Source of the DNA: WLMZ01 sp038227995 | GTDB taxonomy: Bacteria; Actinomycetota; Acidimicrobiia; Acidimicrobiales; Ilumatobacteraceae | NCBI GenBank assembly: GCA_038227995.1 | Contig: JBBRPP010000024.1 | Location: 1 to 64,000, forward strand | Reading direction: 5' to 3' | DNA length: 64,000 nt | In this document: positions 51,380 to 60,411 of the stretch, one piece after another | How the letters are laid out: every line of letters begins with the position of its first letter | How positions within the stretch are numbered: position 1 is the stretch's first letter | Position numbers and translations under genes: made by a program | The notes under the pieces: generated by a model | Told to the model about the DNA's origin: nothing | The model's database searches: none | Seen by the model: only the letters and a program-made list of their open reading frames with translations

Positions 51380-51820
51380 CTACACGCTGCCGCGCGACCG
51401 GCGCATCTGGCCGGTCGTCGTCCGCCCGAGGGCGTCGTAAGTACCGGCGCTGCCGGTCGCGAGGGACATCACTTCTCTACATTCGGCAAGATGCCTGCGC
51501 AGTTCTAGGGACAGACCGGCGCATTGCTCGCGAATTCGGGTCACGTTCTGGCGAATGCCCGCCGCGATCACGCCTGCCCGATCACCGAGTGATGACTCCA
51601 ACGTCTGCAGCGTCGGATGACCGCCGCTCGGCCCGAGCTGGGCGAGTGTCGTCATCGAGATCGCGAGATCGGTGGCGGCGGCCTCGATCAGGTTCGCCGG
51701 ACCGCAGCGGGAGGCGTCCAGGTGCTGGATCGAACCGAGGACTTGCTCGGTTGCCTCCAAGATCTGGATCAGGTGCTCGGCGGGTTCGATCGGCTCCAAT
51801 TCGGCGACTGCAGTGATCAT
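51380..51820 (-). CDS. Small helical protein, candidate FlgN export chaperone
   Basis: The 146-residue protein is predicted to be largely helical with heptad-like stretches ('LIQILEATEQVLGSIQHL', 'CAGLSLELRRHLAECREVM') and a basic Ser/Arg C-terminus. It has no recognisable sequence signature. FlgN chaperones are small, helical and encoded directly upstream of flgK, as here (9-nt gap). The assignment rests on size and position only. Its start overlaps the stop of the preceding gene (ATGA). Confidence 0.5.
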   Translation of the reverse strand: MITAVAELEPIEPAEHLIQILEATEQVLGSIQHLDASRCGPANLIEAAATDLAISMTTLAQLGPSGGHPTLQTLESSLGDRAGVIAAGIRQNVTRIREQCAGLSLELRRHLAECREVMSLATGSAGTYDALGRTTTGQMRRSRGSV

Positions 51821-53268
51821 CGTGCACGCACCAGTTCTGCAGCGGCCGCCACAACTGTGGGGTCGTACGCGGTGCCCGCACCGCGCTCGATCCGTTCCAT
51901 CGAATACGAACTGGCGACGAGCGCCTCGGCGACAGCAATGATTCGCGCCGGTGCTGGGATGTCGACCCCGCTCGCACCATCGGGTGTGCCGGTGCCATCC
52001 CAGTGTTCGGACACGCTCCGCAACGCGAGCGCGACCGACGGGCCGGCGGTGGCGCCGAGCAGCTTGGTCGCGAGCTCTGCTCGTCCACCATCATCGACCG
52101 ACAATGCAGACCCGATGTCGGCGACCTCGGCGCAGAAGCGGACGAAGAGCCGCTCACGTCCTTCGAACCCGAGCCGGGCGGCCAGATCGCTGGCCACGGT
52201 CGCGACCTCTTGCCGCGGTTGCGCTCCCTCGCGCTCGCCAGCCAGGCTGGCAAGTCGCAACGTGACCTCCAGTTCGGTCGCGGTGGCGAGCGGCCGCACG
52301 AGTTCACCGGCGCCGAGCACCGTCGAACGATCCTCACCTCTCGCGGATGCTTCCGCCCGACCGGCCAGTTCGCGCAACGTCGACAGATCGGTCGAGCACT
52401 CGGCGCCGGCATGACCGACCGCGACGGTCATCGGCGAATGCCCGTCGGGCGTGTAGGACTCGACGACGTCGGCCAGCGTGCGTCCGAGTTGCTCGACCGC
52501 CGGAACGGTCAGGCGCGGCGCGAGGACGACGAACGAGCCGTCACCGATGTCGAACACATCACCGGCTGATTGCATCACGAGTCGGATCGCGATCGACAGC
52601 CGTCGATGCAACATCACCTGCGCATCGGTGCCGAGGCGCGTCCGCTGGCTGTCGGCGAGACCGGAGATGGTGATCATCACAAGCCGCACGTTCTGATCGG
52701 GGTCGTTTCCGGACTGAGCAATCCGTGTCGCCAGTGCGCCGGCGGCCGGCAGGCCCGAGATCGGGTCGACGAAGCTGACGTTCGATTTCGCCGCGGCCTG
52801 GGTGCGACCGAGGCGCGCCTCGTAGGCATCGAGCAGCGAGTCGATGCGGTCGTTGCCGGCCTCGGGCTCGAGGTACAGATCGCGCAGCGCGGACACGTCA
52901 CCCTCGGCGATCGCCACCTGACTGCCGGCCCGCAGCGCATCGACGGCGAGCATCTCGCCGCCAGGATGGACGAGCACGATCACTTCGAGCCCGATGCCTT
53001 TGGCGTGCGTGACGTACTCGCCGATGCGATGGCGAGCAAGACGGGTCGACACGATCGCGTACGCGGCTCCGTCGGGAGAGTCGATGACCTCGATGCCGGC
53101 CGATTCGATGGCCGTGACGACCTGAGCTCGGGCTGCCGGGATCCAGACGCTCAGCTTCGGTGCCGGAGTCGCTGCGGCGGTGACCGCAGCTGCAACCGGC
53201 GCGTCTGGTGCCGGCGTCTCCGCCGGGTCTGCAATCGGTTCGGCCGCGACGGCGGGTGTGGCGGTCAC
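51817..53268 (-). CDS. Degenerate receiver-GGDEF-HD signalling protein in the flagellar operon
   Basis: The 483-residue protein has a receiver-like N-terminal part (about 40-130) lacking the acidic pocket. A GGDEF-like domain (about 160-320) has the signature reduced to 'GDGSFVVLA'. An HD-GYP-like region (about 335-470) keeps 'HWDGTGTPDGASG' and 'RIIAVAEAL' but lacks the full metal-ligand set. It is therefore likely a non-catalytic c-di-GMP receptor or scaffold. It is translationally coupled to the flhF-like gene upstream and the flgN candidate downstream, suggesting a role in flagellar control. Confidence 0.65.
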   Translation of the reverse strand: MTATPAVAAEPIADPAETPAPDAPVAAAVTAAATPAPKLSVWIPAARAQVVTAIESAGIEVIDSPDGAAYAIVSTRLARHRIGEYVTHAKGIGLEVIVLVHPGGEMLAVDALRAGSQVAIAEGDVSALRDLYLEPEAGNDRIDSLLDAYEARLGRTQAAAKSNVSFVDPISGLPAAGALATRIAQSGNDPDQNVRLVMITISGLADSQRTRLGTDAQVMLHRRLSIAIRLVMQSAGDVFDIGDGSFVVLAPRLTVPAVEQLGRTLADVVESYTPDGHSPMTVAVGHAGAECSTDLSTLRELAGRAEASARGEDRSTVLGAGELVRPLATATELEVTLRLASLAGEREGAQPRQEVATVASDLAARLGFEGRERLFVRFCAEVADIGSALSVDDGGRAELATKLLGATAGPSVALALRSVSEHWDGTGTPDGASGVDIPAPARIIAVAEALVASSYSMERIERGAGTAYDPTVVAAAAELVRAR

Positions 53269-54428
53269 GTGAAGTCCGCCGACGATGCAACGTTTTCATC
53301 GACCGGGGCCTGGTCGGCGTTGTGCAGGATCGAGCGGATGTGCGACACAACGGTGAACACTTCGAGTCGCTCGTAGTGATCGCCGGTCCAGCACCATCCG
53401 AGGGTCGCGTCCCACGCCACACAGACTCTGATCGCTTCCAGTAGATCGTCCGCGGACGCTGCACTGACGATTGCCGGCTGTACGCCGCTGAGATGCTGCC
53501 ATGCTCCGCCGACGACCAGATGGACCTGCCGCGAGTTGAGACCGGCGAGCACCGCCGCAGACGAGGCGTTCGGCGCCGCGACCGATGACACGGATTCGGC
53601 CACCTCATCGGGGCTGATGCTGACCAGCCGCAGTTGGCGGGCGAGGTTGGCGCACTTCGGGCCGACCATGATCACCGGGCCGATCGTGCGCGTCGCGCAG
53701 ATCGATTTGAACGCGCCCATCAGGGCAACGATCCAGTCGGCTTCACCAATGGGCTGCGAGGCGGTCGCCAGGTCGACGATTCGATCGGGGACGCCGAGCG
53801 CTCGCAGCGATCGAGGCGACCAACGGGATGTATCGGACGAGTGGGCAGTGATTGCCCCACGAGCAGCTGATTGGGCAACTCCTGGCGGGGCAATCACTGG
53901 TACCGCGGCCGTCGATGGGGCGACGAGCGCAGGCACAACTGTCGGAGGAACAACAGTTGGTGAACCGGGGACGTGCTCAGCGGCATGGCTGCTGCACGGA
54001 GAAACAGGGGCGATGTGGGCCGGGGCGCTGTGTGCGGGGGCGCTGGAGAGCCGTTCGACGAAGGCCATCCGCTGATCGGCGATCGTGGGAATCGGCGCCG
54101 ACGACGTCGACCGACCGAGTTCGTTCATCAAGCGGTCGGCGAATTGTGGTGAGCGCTGACGGAGCGCGGAAACGAGGTCCTCGGCCGACGTCATCGCGGC
54201 GGTCAGCTCGCGGTCGGTGCTCCCCCGCTTCGACGGGACCGCAGTGACCTGGATCAGTTCGGTCGCGAAGAACCCTCCGATGCCACCCTGATGCACCTTC
54301 TCGACCGCGGTGATCGTGCAGTCGCCGCCAAGGGCGTCAGCCGCGGCCTGCTGGGCGTCGACCGTCGTCCGGGCGAGAACCACCACGCCGCCGGCGCGTT
54401 CTTCGATGATCGGGTATTGCTGAGCCAT
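53265..54428 (-). CDS. FlhF-like protein with a degenerate P-loop
   Basis: The 387-residue protein has an N-terminal domain (1-65: 'VVLARTTVDAQQAAADALGG', 'VHQGGIGGFFATELIQV') like that of FlhF, then a Ser/Ala/Pro-rich linker (about 130-205). The C-terminal domain places 'VIMVGPKCANLARQL' (252-266) where FlhF has GPTGVGKTTT. The GKT residues for GTP binding are gone, so GTPase activity is unlikely. flhF normally follows flhA, as here (70-nt gap). ATG 54428 starts MAQQYPII; the frame continues to 54524. Confidence 0.55.
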   Translation of the reverse strand: MAQQYPIIEERAGGVVVLARTTVDAQQAAADALGGDCTITAVEKVHQGGIGGFFATELIQVTAVPSKRGSTDRELTAAMTSAEDLVSALRQRSPQFADRLMNELGRSTSSAPIPTIADQRMAFVERLSSAPAHSAPAHIAPVSPCSSHAAEHVPGSPTVVPPTVVPALVAPSTAAVPVIAPPGVAQSAARGAITAHSSDTSRWSPRSLRALGVPDRIVDLATASQPIGEADWIVALMGAFKSICATRTIGPVIMVGPKCANLARQLRLVSISPDEVAESVSSVAAPNASSAAVLAGLNSRQVHLVVGGAWQHLSGVQPAIVSAASADDLLEAIRVCVAWDATLGWCWTGDHYERLEVFTVVSHIRSILHNADQAPVDENVASSADFT

Positions 54429-54498
54429 GGGTCGTCCTCCATCGCGAACCGTGTCAGCCGCCCGTCGCTGGTGGCCCACCGCGAACGGAGGGCGCGGG

Positions 54499-56520
54499 TC
54501 ACACTCCGACGACTTCGCTGACATCGATCGTCAGGTGTCGCGGGAGTTCGCGATAGGCGAACGTCGGCAACTCGAGACCGGCCGATCCGAGGATCCGCGC
54601 CAATGGCCGGCGCAGGTTCGGCGCGCAGGTCAACACGACCGGATCGCCACCGGCCAGCCGCTCCCACGCGGCGCGCACCGACTCGCGAACGGCGTCGAGC
54701 AGCTCCGGTTCGATCGCGAGATGTGACGTACCGTCGACCTCGCGCAAAGCTGCGATCAGTCGACCTTCCAACTCTGGGACGAGCAGGATCGCAGCAACCC
54801 GCTGGTCAGGCGCAATACGAGCCGCGATCTGCGCCCCGAGCACGGCTCGACACTCGTCGGCCAGCGCCTCGACACCGTGGACGTTCCCGACGGACGTGGA
54901 CAGCGTCTCGATCACACGCGGGAGATCTCGGACCGAGACCCGCTCGGCCAGAAGCGCCCGCATCACCTGATGCAGCAGGGCCATCGGGACGCGATCGTTG
55001 CCGATCTCGTTGGCGAGCAACGGTTGGTCCGTCCGCAACGTGTCGACGAGATCGGCGACCTGTTGCCGAGACAGCAACTCGGGTGCGTAACGGCGTGACA
55101 GCTCGGCGAGGTGGGTGACGACGGCGGCCGATCGGGGAACGATCGTCGCACCGGATGCCGCCGCAGCCTCGCGCTCGTTCTCGGGCAACCAGTACCCGAT
55201 GAGGCCGAACACGGGCTCGACGACGCGCTCTCCGATCTGGGCCAGGCTGAGATCGTCGCCAGCCGTCGGATCGGGGAGAGCGAGGATGCACCCGGCCGGA
55301 GCGCGTCCCGAACCGACGTCGACACCGAACACCGAGATGCGGTACTCGCCGGCCGGCAGCGTCGCGTCGTCGGTCGTGCTGACCTGGGGCATGACGATGC
55401 CCATCTCGTTGGCCAACTGGCGGCGCAGTTCACGGATCCTGGCTCGGAGATCTCCCCCGTTGACGAGATCGACGAGGTCGTAGGCGAGGCGCACCTCCAA
55501 CGGCTCACTCCGCATCCGACTCATCAACACTTCGGGATCATCGGGGTTGGTCGTGACGGTCACATCGGGTTGCGAGGCCGCCGCCGGGGCCAACTTGGCG
55601 ATGCGCCCGCCAAGGATCCACATGCCGACTGCGAGCGTGAAGAAGGGCAACTTCGGCATGCCGGGGATCAACCCGATCAGGGCGGCTCCGCCGGCGGCGG
55701 TCCGCAACGTCGATGGGTTGGCCGAGAGCTGCTCGAAGAGTTCCGACCCGAGGTGGGGGTTCTCGCCGCGGACGCGGTTGACGAGCATGCCGGTGGCGAG
55801 GGCGTAGAGCAGCGCCGGGATCTGCGCCACAAGCCCGTCGCCGACCGTCAGCAGCGAGTACTTCTGGATCGCGTCGCCGACCGACATGCCGTTGCTGAGC
55901 ACGCCGATCGCGAAGCCGCCGAGGAGGTTGACGAACACCACGATCACGCTGGCGATGGCGTCGCCCTTGACGAATTTCACGGCGCCGTCCATCGCGCCGT
56001 AGAAGTCCGACTCCCGAGCGATTCGACGACGAGCGGCACGCGCTCCATCCTCGTCGAGGAGCCCCGCAGCGAGGTCGGCATCGACGGCCATCTGCTTGCC
56101 GGGCATGGCGTCGAGGCTGAATCGAGCGGCCACTTCGGCCGCGCGTTCCGAGCCCTTGGTGATCACGATCAGGTTGACGATCGTCAGGACCAAGAACATG
56201 ACGAGACCAACGACGACGTTGCCGCCGACGACCACGTGACCGAACGTGTGCACGACATCGCCGGCGTCACCGTGGAGCAGGATCGACCTGGTGGTCGAGA
56301 CCGTCAACGCGATTCTCGCCGTGGTGGTCACGAGCAACAGCGACGGATACGACGAGAACTCCACCGGGTCGGCGAGGTTGAGCACCGATGCCAACGTCAC
56401 GACACCGGCAACGATGTTGGCCGACAGCAGCAGGTCCAGCAGCGCCGTCGGCATCGGCAGCACGAGGCACAGGACCATCGCCACGAAGAGCAACGGCAGG
56501 GCGATACGAGCGTTGCGCAT
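54499..56520 (-). CDS. flhA: Flagellar type III export protein FlhA
   Basis: The 673-residue protein has about eight N-terminal transmembrane helices. It carries the FHIPEP hallmark region ('PSLLLVTTTARIALTVSTTR', 'VVGLVMFLVLTIVNLIVITKGSERAAEVAARFSLDAMPGKQMA' in part) and a long cytoplasmic domain. Length is normal for FlhA. It forms the export-gate ring that docks substrates. Its ATG overlaps the flhB stop by 1 nt. Confidence 0.96.
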   Translation of the reverse strand: MRNARIALPLLFVAMVLCLVLPMPTALLDLLLSANIVAGVVTLASVLNLADPVEFSSYPSLLLVTTTARIALTVSTTRSILLHGDAGDVVHTFGHVVVGGNVVVGLVMFLVLTIVNLIVITKGSERAAEVAARFSLDAMPGKQMAVDADLAAGLLDEDGARAARRRIARESDFYGAMDGAVKFVKGDAIASVIVVFVNLLGGFAIGVLSNGMSVGDAIQKYSLLTVGDGLVAQIPALLYALATGMLVNRVRGENPHLGSELFEQLSANPSTLRTAAGGAALIGLIPGMPKLPFFTLAVGMWILGGRIAKLAPAAASQPDVTVTTNPDDPEVLMSRMRSEPLEVRLAYDLVDLVNGGDLRARIRELRRQLANEMGIVMPQVSTTDDATLPAGEYRISVFGVDVGSGRAPAGCILALPDPTAGDDLSLAQIGERVVEPVFGLIGYWLPENEREAAAASGATIVPRSAAVVTHLAELSRRYAPELLSRQQVADLVDTLRTDQPLLANEIGNDRVPMALLHQVMRALLAERVSVRDLPRVIETLSTSVGNVHGVEALADECRAVLGAQIAARIAPDQRVAAILLVPELEGRLIAALREVDGTSHLAIEPELLDAVRESVRAAWERLAGGDPVVLTCAPNLRRPLARILGSAGLELPTFAYRELPRHLTIDVSEVVGV

Positions 56521-57605
56521 CAGGCGGCAACTCCTTGGGCGATCGGGCGGTCACGAACGTGCGTCGGCACATGGCCACGGCGCCAGTAGGCAGCCACCAG
56601 CACCTTCACGACGTCGTCGAAGAATCGTTCGGGCACATATCCGCCGACGCGGACCTGGCGGTACAGGGCGCGGGCAAGCGGGCGGTTCTCGATGATCGGC
56701 ACACCGTGGCGGGTCGCCTCGCGGCGGATCTTCTTGGCCATCCGCTCGGTTCCTTTGGCGATCACCTGCGGCGCAGCGGAGCCGGGTGCATACGAGAGCG
56801 CGACCGCGAAGTGGGTCGGGTTGGTGACCACGACATCAGCCGTCGCGACCGATACGAAGGAACGACGCCGGCGCATCTCCATCCCACGGCGCTTGCGCAA
56901 CGCTTTGGTGTGCGGATCGCCTTCCGACATCTTCGATTCGTCGATCACTTCCTGCTTGCTCATCATCAGGTCGCGACGCCATCTGCGGCGGGTGACGACC
57001 TGGTCGAGCACGCCGATGATGAGCGCGCCGGCGACAACGCGGGTGAGGATCGTGCTCATCGCCTTCCCGGCGAGGGTCGCCGCGGAAGCGATGCCCGACG
57101 CACGGGGCACCATCTTCCACAGGCTCATGAGGGGGCTGACCATCGAACCACCGACGATGGCGAACTTGAGTGAGTTGCGGAACAGCGTGTAGCTGGCCTT
57201 GATCGGATTGAGCTGGCTGAGGCCACGCTTCCACGACAGCTGCTTCAGTGACGGTCGCTGGCTCTTCGGAGCCAGCGGCATGCCGCCCTGGGCGATCGTG
57301 AGGACGATGCCGGCGACCATTGCCGCGAGCACCGGCGGCGACCACGCCTTCACCATGTCGATCGCGCTCGTCATGAACGGACCCTTGCGCAGACCGACCG
57401 TCGGGTTCGCGTTGGCGAGCCAATCACGCATCATCGACGCCGTCGACCGCAATGCCCCGCCAGTCGTGGAGGTGATCGTGATGATGACGGCCGCGACGAC
57501 GAGCATCGAGGTCGTCTCCTGCGACCGCGGAAGTTGCCCTTCCTTCTTGGCCTGGCGCTTGCGGCGCTGTGTGGCCTGCTCTGTCTTGCCGTCCCGCTTG
57601 GACAC
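56520..57605 (-). CDS. flhB: Flagellar type III export protein FlhB
   Basis: The 361-residue protein begins 'SKRDGKTEQATQRRKRQAKKEGQ' (in part) and has four transmembrane helices. The autocleavage motif NPTH lies in 'VVVTNPTHFAVAL', so the substrate-specificity switch should work. GTG 57605 lies 2 nt after fliR. The family-typical 'GKTEKATPKR..EAREKG' start supports this choice over the longer open frame. Confidence 0.96.
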   Translation of the reverse strand: MSKRDGKTEQATQRRKRQAKKEGQLPRSQETTSMLVVAAVIITITSTTGGALRSTASMMRDWLANANPTVGLRKGPFMTSAIDMVKAWSPPVLAAMVAGIVLTIAQGGMPLAPKSQRPSLKQLSWKRGLSQLNPIKASYTLFRNSLKFAIVGGSMVSPLMSLWKMVPRASGIASAATLAGKAMSTILTRVVAGALIIGVLDQVVTRRRWRRDLMMSKQEVIDESKMSEGDPHTKALRKRRGMEMRRRRSFVSVATADVVVTNPTHFAVALSYAPGSAAPQVIAKGTERMAKKIRREATRHGVPIIENRPLARALYRQVRVGGYVPERFFDDVVKVLVAAYWRRGHVPTHVRDRPIAQGVAA

Positions 57606-57607
57606 GA

Positions 57608-58366
57608 TCAGCCACCCAACAGTCGAGAAACGGTCGTGATGCCACCGTGGATCGCGTTGTCGGCGTAGCGCGGGAAGACGATGCACGCCGTGCCCAGCAT
57701 CGACATCGCCATCAACGTCTTCACCGGGAGTGCGATCAGGAACATGTTGATCTGCGGTGCGAGTCGACTCAGCAGGCCGAACGCCAACTCGCTGACGAAC
57801 AGCACCGAAGCGACCGGGAGCGCGAGCTCGACTCCCCTGCGGAACATGTCGTCGACGCTGCTGGTCGCCGTCTGGCCGAGTGCAGCGAGCCGGCCGAGAT
57901 GACCGTCGAGAGCGACCGCCTTGGTGGAGACCCACGCCACCTGGATCAGCGCGGTGAGGCCGCCCATCACGATGATCAACGTCTGCGCGGACAGCGTGTA
58001 GAACCGCGAGAACGGTCCAGGCGTGTTCCCCGAATCCGGGTCGAAGACCGACCCGAGGCTGACACCGCTCGTGAGGTCGATGACCGCGCCGGCCACCTGG
58101 AACATCGATGCGAGCAGACCGAGGAACCATCCGAGGATCGCGCCGAGCAACAGGTTCGTGAAGGCAGCGACGACGAGATCGGCCGACGACATCTCGACGT
58201 TCACGACCGGTTGGGCGATCAGCAGACCGACCGCGATCGCGAACGCGTTGCGCCCCGGGCGTGGAATCGAGCGCGGCACGAACGAGCAGAACGCGACGAT
58301 CCCGGCAGCACGGGTGACTGCCAATGCGAGACCGAGCGCCCACGCGATCGAGATCTGCATCTCCAT
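57608..58366 (-). CDS. fliR: Flagellar export gate protein FliR
   Basis: The 252-residue polytopic protein has 'ALAVTRAAGIVAFCSFVPR', 'AIAVGLLIAQPVV', 'GWFLGLLASMFQVAGAVIDL' and 'LSRLAPQINMFLIALPVK', all FliR landmarks. ATG 58366 overlaps the fliQ stop; ATG 58360 is also possible. It forms the export gate with FliP and FliQ. Confidence 0.95.
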   Translation of the reverse strand: MEMQISIAWALGLALAVTRAAGIVAFCSFVPRSIPRPGRNAFAIAVGLLIAQPVVNVEMSSADLVVAAFTNLLLGAILGWFLGLLASMFQVAGAVIDLTSGVSLGSVFDPDSGNTPGPFSRFYTLSAQTLIIVMGGLTALIQVAWVSTKAVALDGHLGRLAALGQTATSSVDDMFRRGVELALPVASVLFVSELAFGLLSRLAPQINMFLIALPVKTLMAMSMLGTACIVFPRYADNAIHGGITTVSRLLGG

Positions 58367-58629
58367 CAGACCAGCGCCGCTCTCGCGAAGAGGACCTTGA
58401 CGAACCCGGTGACCTCTTGCAGCATCCACGGTCCACCGATGAGCAGCACGATGGCGACGGCAACGAACTTGAGCACGTACACGACGGCCTGTTCCTGGAT
58501 CTGGGTGATGGTCTGGATCAGGCTGACGAGGACGCCGACCGCGAGGACGGCACCGAGAATCGGGCCGGCGACCTTGAGACCGGTGATCGACATCAGCTTG
58601 AGGACGTGGACGATGTCTGTGTCTGTCAT
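58366..58629 (-). CDS. fliQ: Flagellar export gate protein FliQ
   Basis: The 87-residue protein has two transmembrane helices and the FliQ segment 'VGVLVSLIQTITQIQEQAVVYVLKFVAVAIVLLIGGPWML' in part. Its size is typical. It lies 1 nt downstream of fliP and overlaps fliR. Confidence 0.95.
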   Translation of the reverse strand: MTDTDIVHVLKLMSITGLKVAGPILGAVLAVGVLVSLIQTITQIQEQAVVYVLKFVAVAIVLLIGGPWMLQEVTGFVKVLFARAALV

Positions 58630-58630
58630 G

Positions 58631-59617
58631 TCACATCACCGATTTCAGGAGCGAGCCGGTCAGCAGCGCCCAGCCGTCGACGAGGACGAACAGCGCAAGC
58701 TTCACGGGGAGGGACACGACAACGGGCGGCATCATCAGCATTCCCAACGACGCGAGGACAGTCGACACGATGAGGTCGATGAGCAGGAACGGCACCCAGA
58801 TCAGGAAGCCGATGATGAACGCTGCGCGCAGCTCGGAGAGGATGAACGCGGGAATGAGGTAGCGCGGGCTGACCTTGGTCTTGTCCGTCGGCTTCGCTGT
58901 CTTGGTGAGGTCGTAGAGCATGTTCATGTCCGACGCCCGGGTGTGATCGAGCATGAAGTCGCGCAGCGGCTCCCAACCCTTCTTGATCGCCTCGCTCTGC
59001 GTCATCGAGCCCTTGATGGCCGGCTGGATCGCCTGGTCGTTGATCTTGGAGAACACTGGCCCCATCACGAACAGGGTGAGGAACGCGGCCAGCCCCGTGA
59101 GCACCTGGTTCGGTGGCGTCGAGCTGAGCCCCAGACCCTGTCGGGTGAGGCCGAGCACGATCAGGAAACGCGGGAACGTGGTGGTCAGCAACAGCAGACC
59201 GGGCAAGACTCCGACGAGCGTGACCAGCAGCACCAACAGGACCGCGTTGCTGGTGCCCTTCGGTGTGTTCAGCGTCAACGTGTTGTCGTTCTTCGACGAC
59301 GCTCCGTCCTTCACGGTCGGGGTGGAAATGCCGCCCGGGCCGGCGATCGTGATCGATGGCGTCGCCGGCGCCGGTGCCGCAGTGTCCAGCGTCGTGGCGA
59401 GGTTGGTGGTCGACGTGGTCTCGGCGGTGGTGTCGGGCGTCGCCGGAATCGTGGTCGCCGGCGGATCCGTCGCGGCCGTCGCCGATGAGGTCTTGGCGGC
59501 AGCGCCGGCAGACGCGTGAGTGGCAGCCAACGTCGACGAACCCATCGTCAAGAAGACGACGAGTGCGCCGAGCAAGGCGACCGCCGCCGCCGTGATTCGT
59601 CGCCGAAGTGGACTCAC
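58631..59617 (-). CDS. fliP: Flagellar export gate protein FliP with long N-terminal extension
   Basis: The 328-residue protein has a signal peptide (about 1-32), then an unusual Ala/Thr/Pro-rich low-complexity stretch (about 33-120). The FliP core follows: 'TTTFPRFLIVLGLTRQGLGLSSTPPNQVL', 'YLIPAFILSELRAAFIIGFLIWVPFLLIDLIVS' and 'LPVKLALFVLVDGWALLTGSL', quoted in part. FliP is usually about 250 residues, so the extra 70-80 residues lie between signal peptide and core. The GTG start overlaps the fliO stop. Confidence 0.95.
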   Translation of the reverse strand: MSPLRRRITAAAVALLGALVVFLTMGSSTLAATHASAGAAAKTSSATAATDPPATTIPATPDTTAETTSTTNLATTLDTAAPAPATPSITIAGPGGISTPTVKDGASSKNDNTLTLNTPKGTSNAVLLVLLVTLVGVLPGLLLLTTTFPRFLIVLGLTRQGLGLSSTPPNQVLTGLAAFLTLFVMGPVFSKINDQAIQPAIKGSMTQSEAIKKGWEPLRDFMLDHTRASDMNMLYDLTKTAKPTDKTKVSPRYLIPAFILSELRAAFIIGFLIWVPFLLIDLIVSTVLASLGMLMMPPVVVSLPVKLALFVLVDGWALLTGSLLKSVM

Positions 59618-60090
59618 CGCGACCCGCTCTCGCGGGCCGTCAGGCGAAAGCCGGGCTCGACGCTGCGGACGGTGAGCCCGCGGATCTTGTCGATGGCGGA
59701 TCGGGTTGCCGGCGTCGACGTCGCACGCAATGTCACCGGGCGAATGCGCGGCTTGGCCTGCGCGGGTTGGGCGACCGACGCTGCAGATTGGATCGGCGTG
59801 TTGAGCGCCGGCGAGATCGAGCTCGATTCGCTGCCGCCCGCACCTCCGGTCCCTGCGCTTTGTGTGCCATCCGCCGAATCGAGTTCGGTGATCAGGTTGA
59901 TCTGGTTCGGTGCGGCGCCGATCAGCAGACGCCGGCCGTCGACCTCGACGACGAGCAGCACCGCGCCGCGGCTGACCGCCGCGCGCGATGTGATCTTCAT
60001 CGATTTGGTCGTCGTGGTTCCGCGGTTGCGCATCTTGAGCGCGATTGCGACTGCTCCGAGGAGCAGGATCACCACCAGCAAGCGGATCAT
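59614..60090 (-). CDS. fliO: FliO-like flagellar biosynthesis protein
   Basis: The 158-residue protein has one N-terminal helix (about 2-18), then the FliO-type segment 'VDGRRLLIGAAPNQINLITEL', a Gly/Ser/Ala-rich linker and a basic C-terminus. Position between fliN and fliP and the 'VVEVDGRRLLIG..' motif support the assignment; FliO is poorly conserved in general. Confidence 0.85.
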   Translation of the reverse strand: MIRLLVVILLLGAVAIALKMRNRGTTTTKSMKITSRAAVSRGAVLLVVEVDGRRLLIGAAPNQINLITELDSADGTQSAGTGGAGGSESSSISPALNTPIQSAASVAQPAQAKPRIRPVTLRATSTPATRSAIDKIRGLTVRSVEPGFRLTARESGSR

Positions 60091-60102
60091 GAGAAGTCTG
60101 AA

Positions 60103-60411
60103 CTACTGGCGGACGGACATGATTTCGAGGATTCGCACGCCGAGGTCGTCGCCGACCACCACGACTTCACCACGCGCGACGAGTGACCCGTTGGCCATCA
60201 CCTCGACCAGGCCGCCGGCCTGACCGATCTCGATGACCGAGCCGGTCCGCAACTGCAACAGGTCCTGCACCGTCATCTTGGCTCGGCCGAGCGCGACCAC
60301 GATTTCCAGTTGGACGCCGGCGATGACGTCGAGGCTCGCCGTCGCAGACGGCGGCGTCCCGTCACCGAAGGCTGTGAACTGGGCTGGAGCTGGACTCGGC
60401 GTTTCGAGCAT
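60103..60411 (-). CDS. fliN: Flagellar motor switch protein FliN
   Basis: The 102-residue protein ends with the SpoA fold: 'LDVIAGVQLEIVVALGRAKMTVQDLLQLRTGSVIEI' in part, then 'VEVMANGSLVARGEVVVV' and 'LGVRILEIM'. ATG 60411 has GAGG upstream; earlier in-frame starts exist at 60426 and 60435. The gene overlaps the end of fliM by 50 nt. Confidence 0.93.
   Translation of the reverse strand: MLETPSPAPAQFTAFGDGTPPSATASLDVIAGVQLEIVVALGRAKMTVQDLLQLRTGSVIEIGQAGGLVEVMANGSLVARGEVVVVGDDLGVRILEIMSVRQ

Noticed and set aside
55111..56589. 492-residue plus-strand ORF
   Set aside because: Antisense shadow of flhA.
57569..59488. 639-residue plus-strand ORF
   Set aside because: Antisense to fliP, fliQ and fliR, which are clearly recognisable; the translation is Arg/Asp/Glu-rich shadow sequence.
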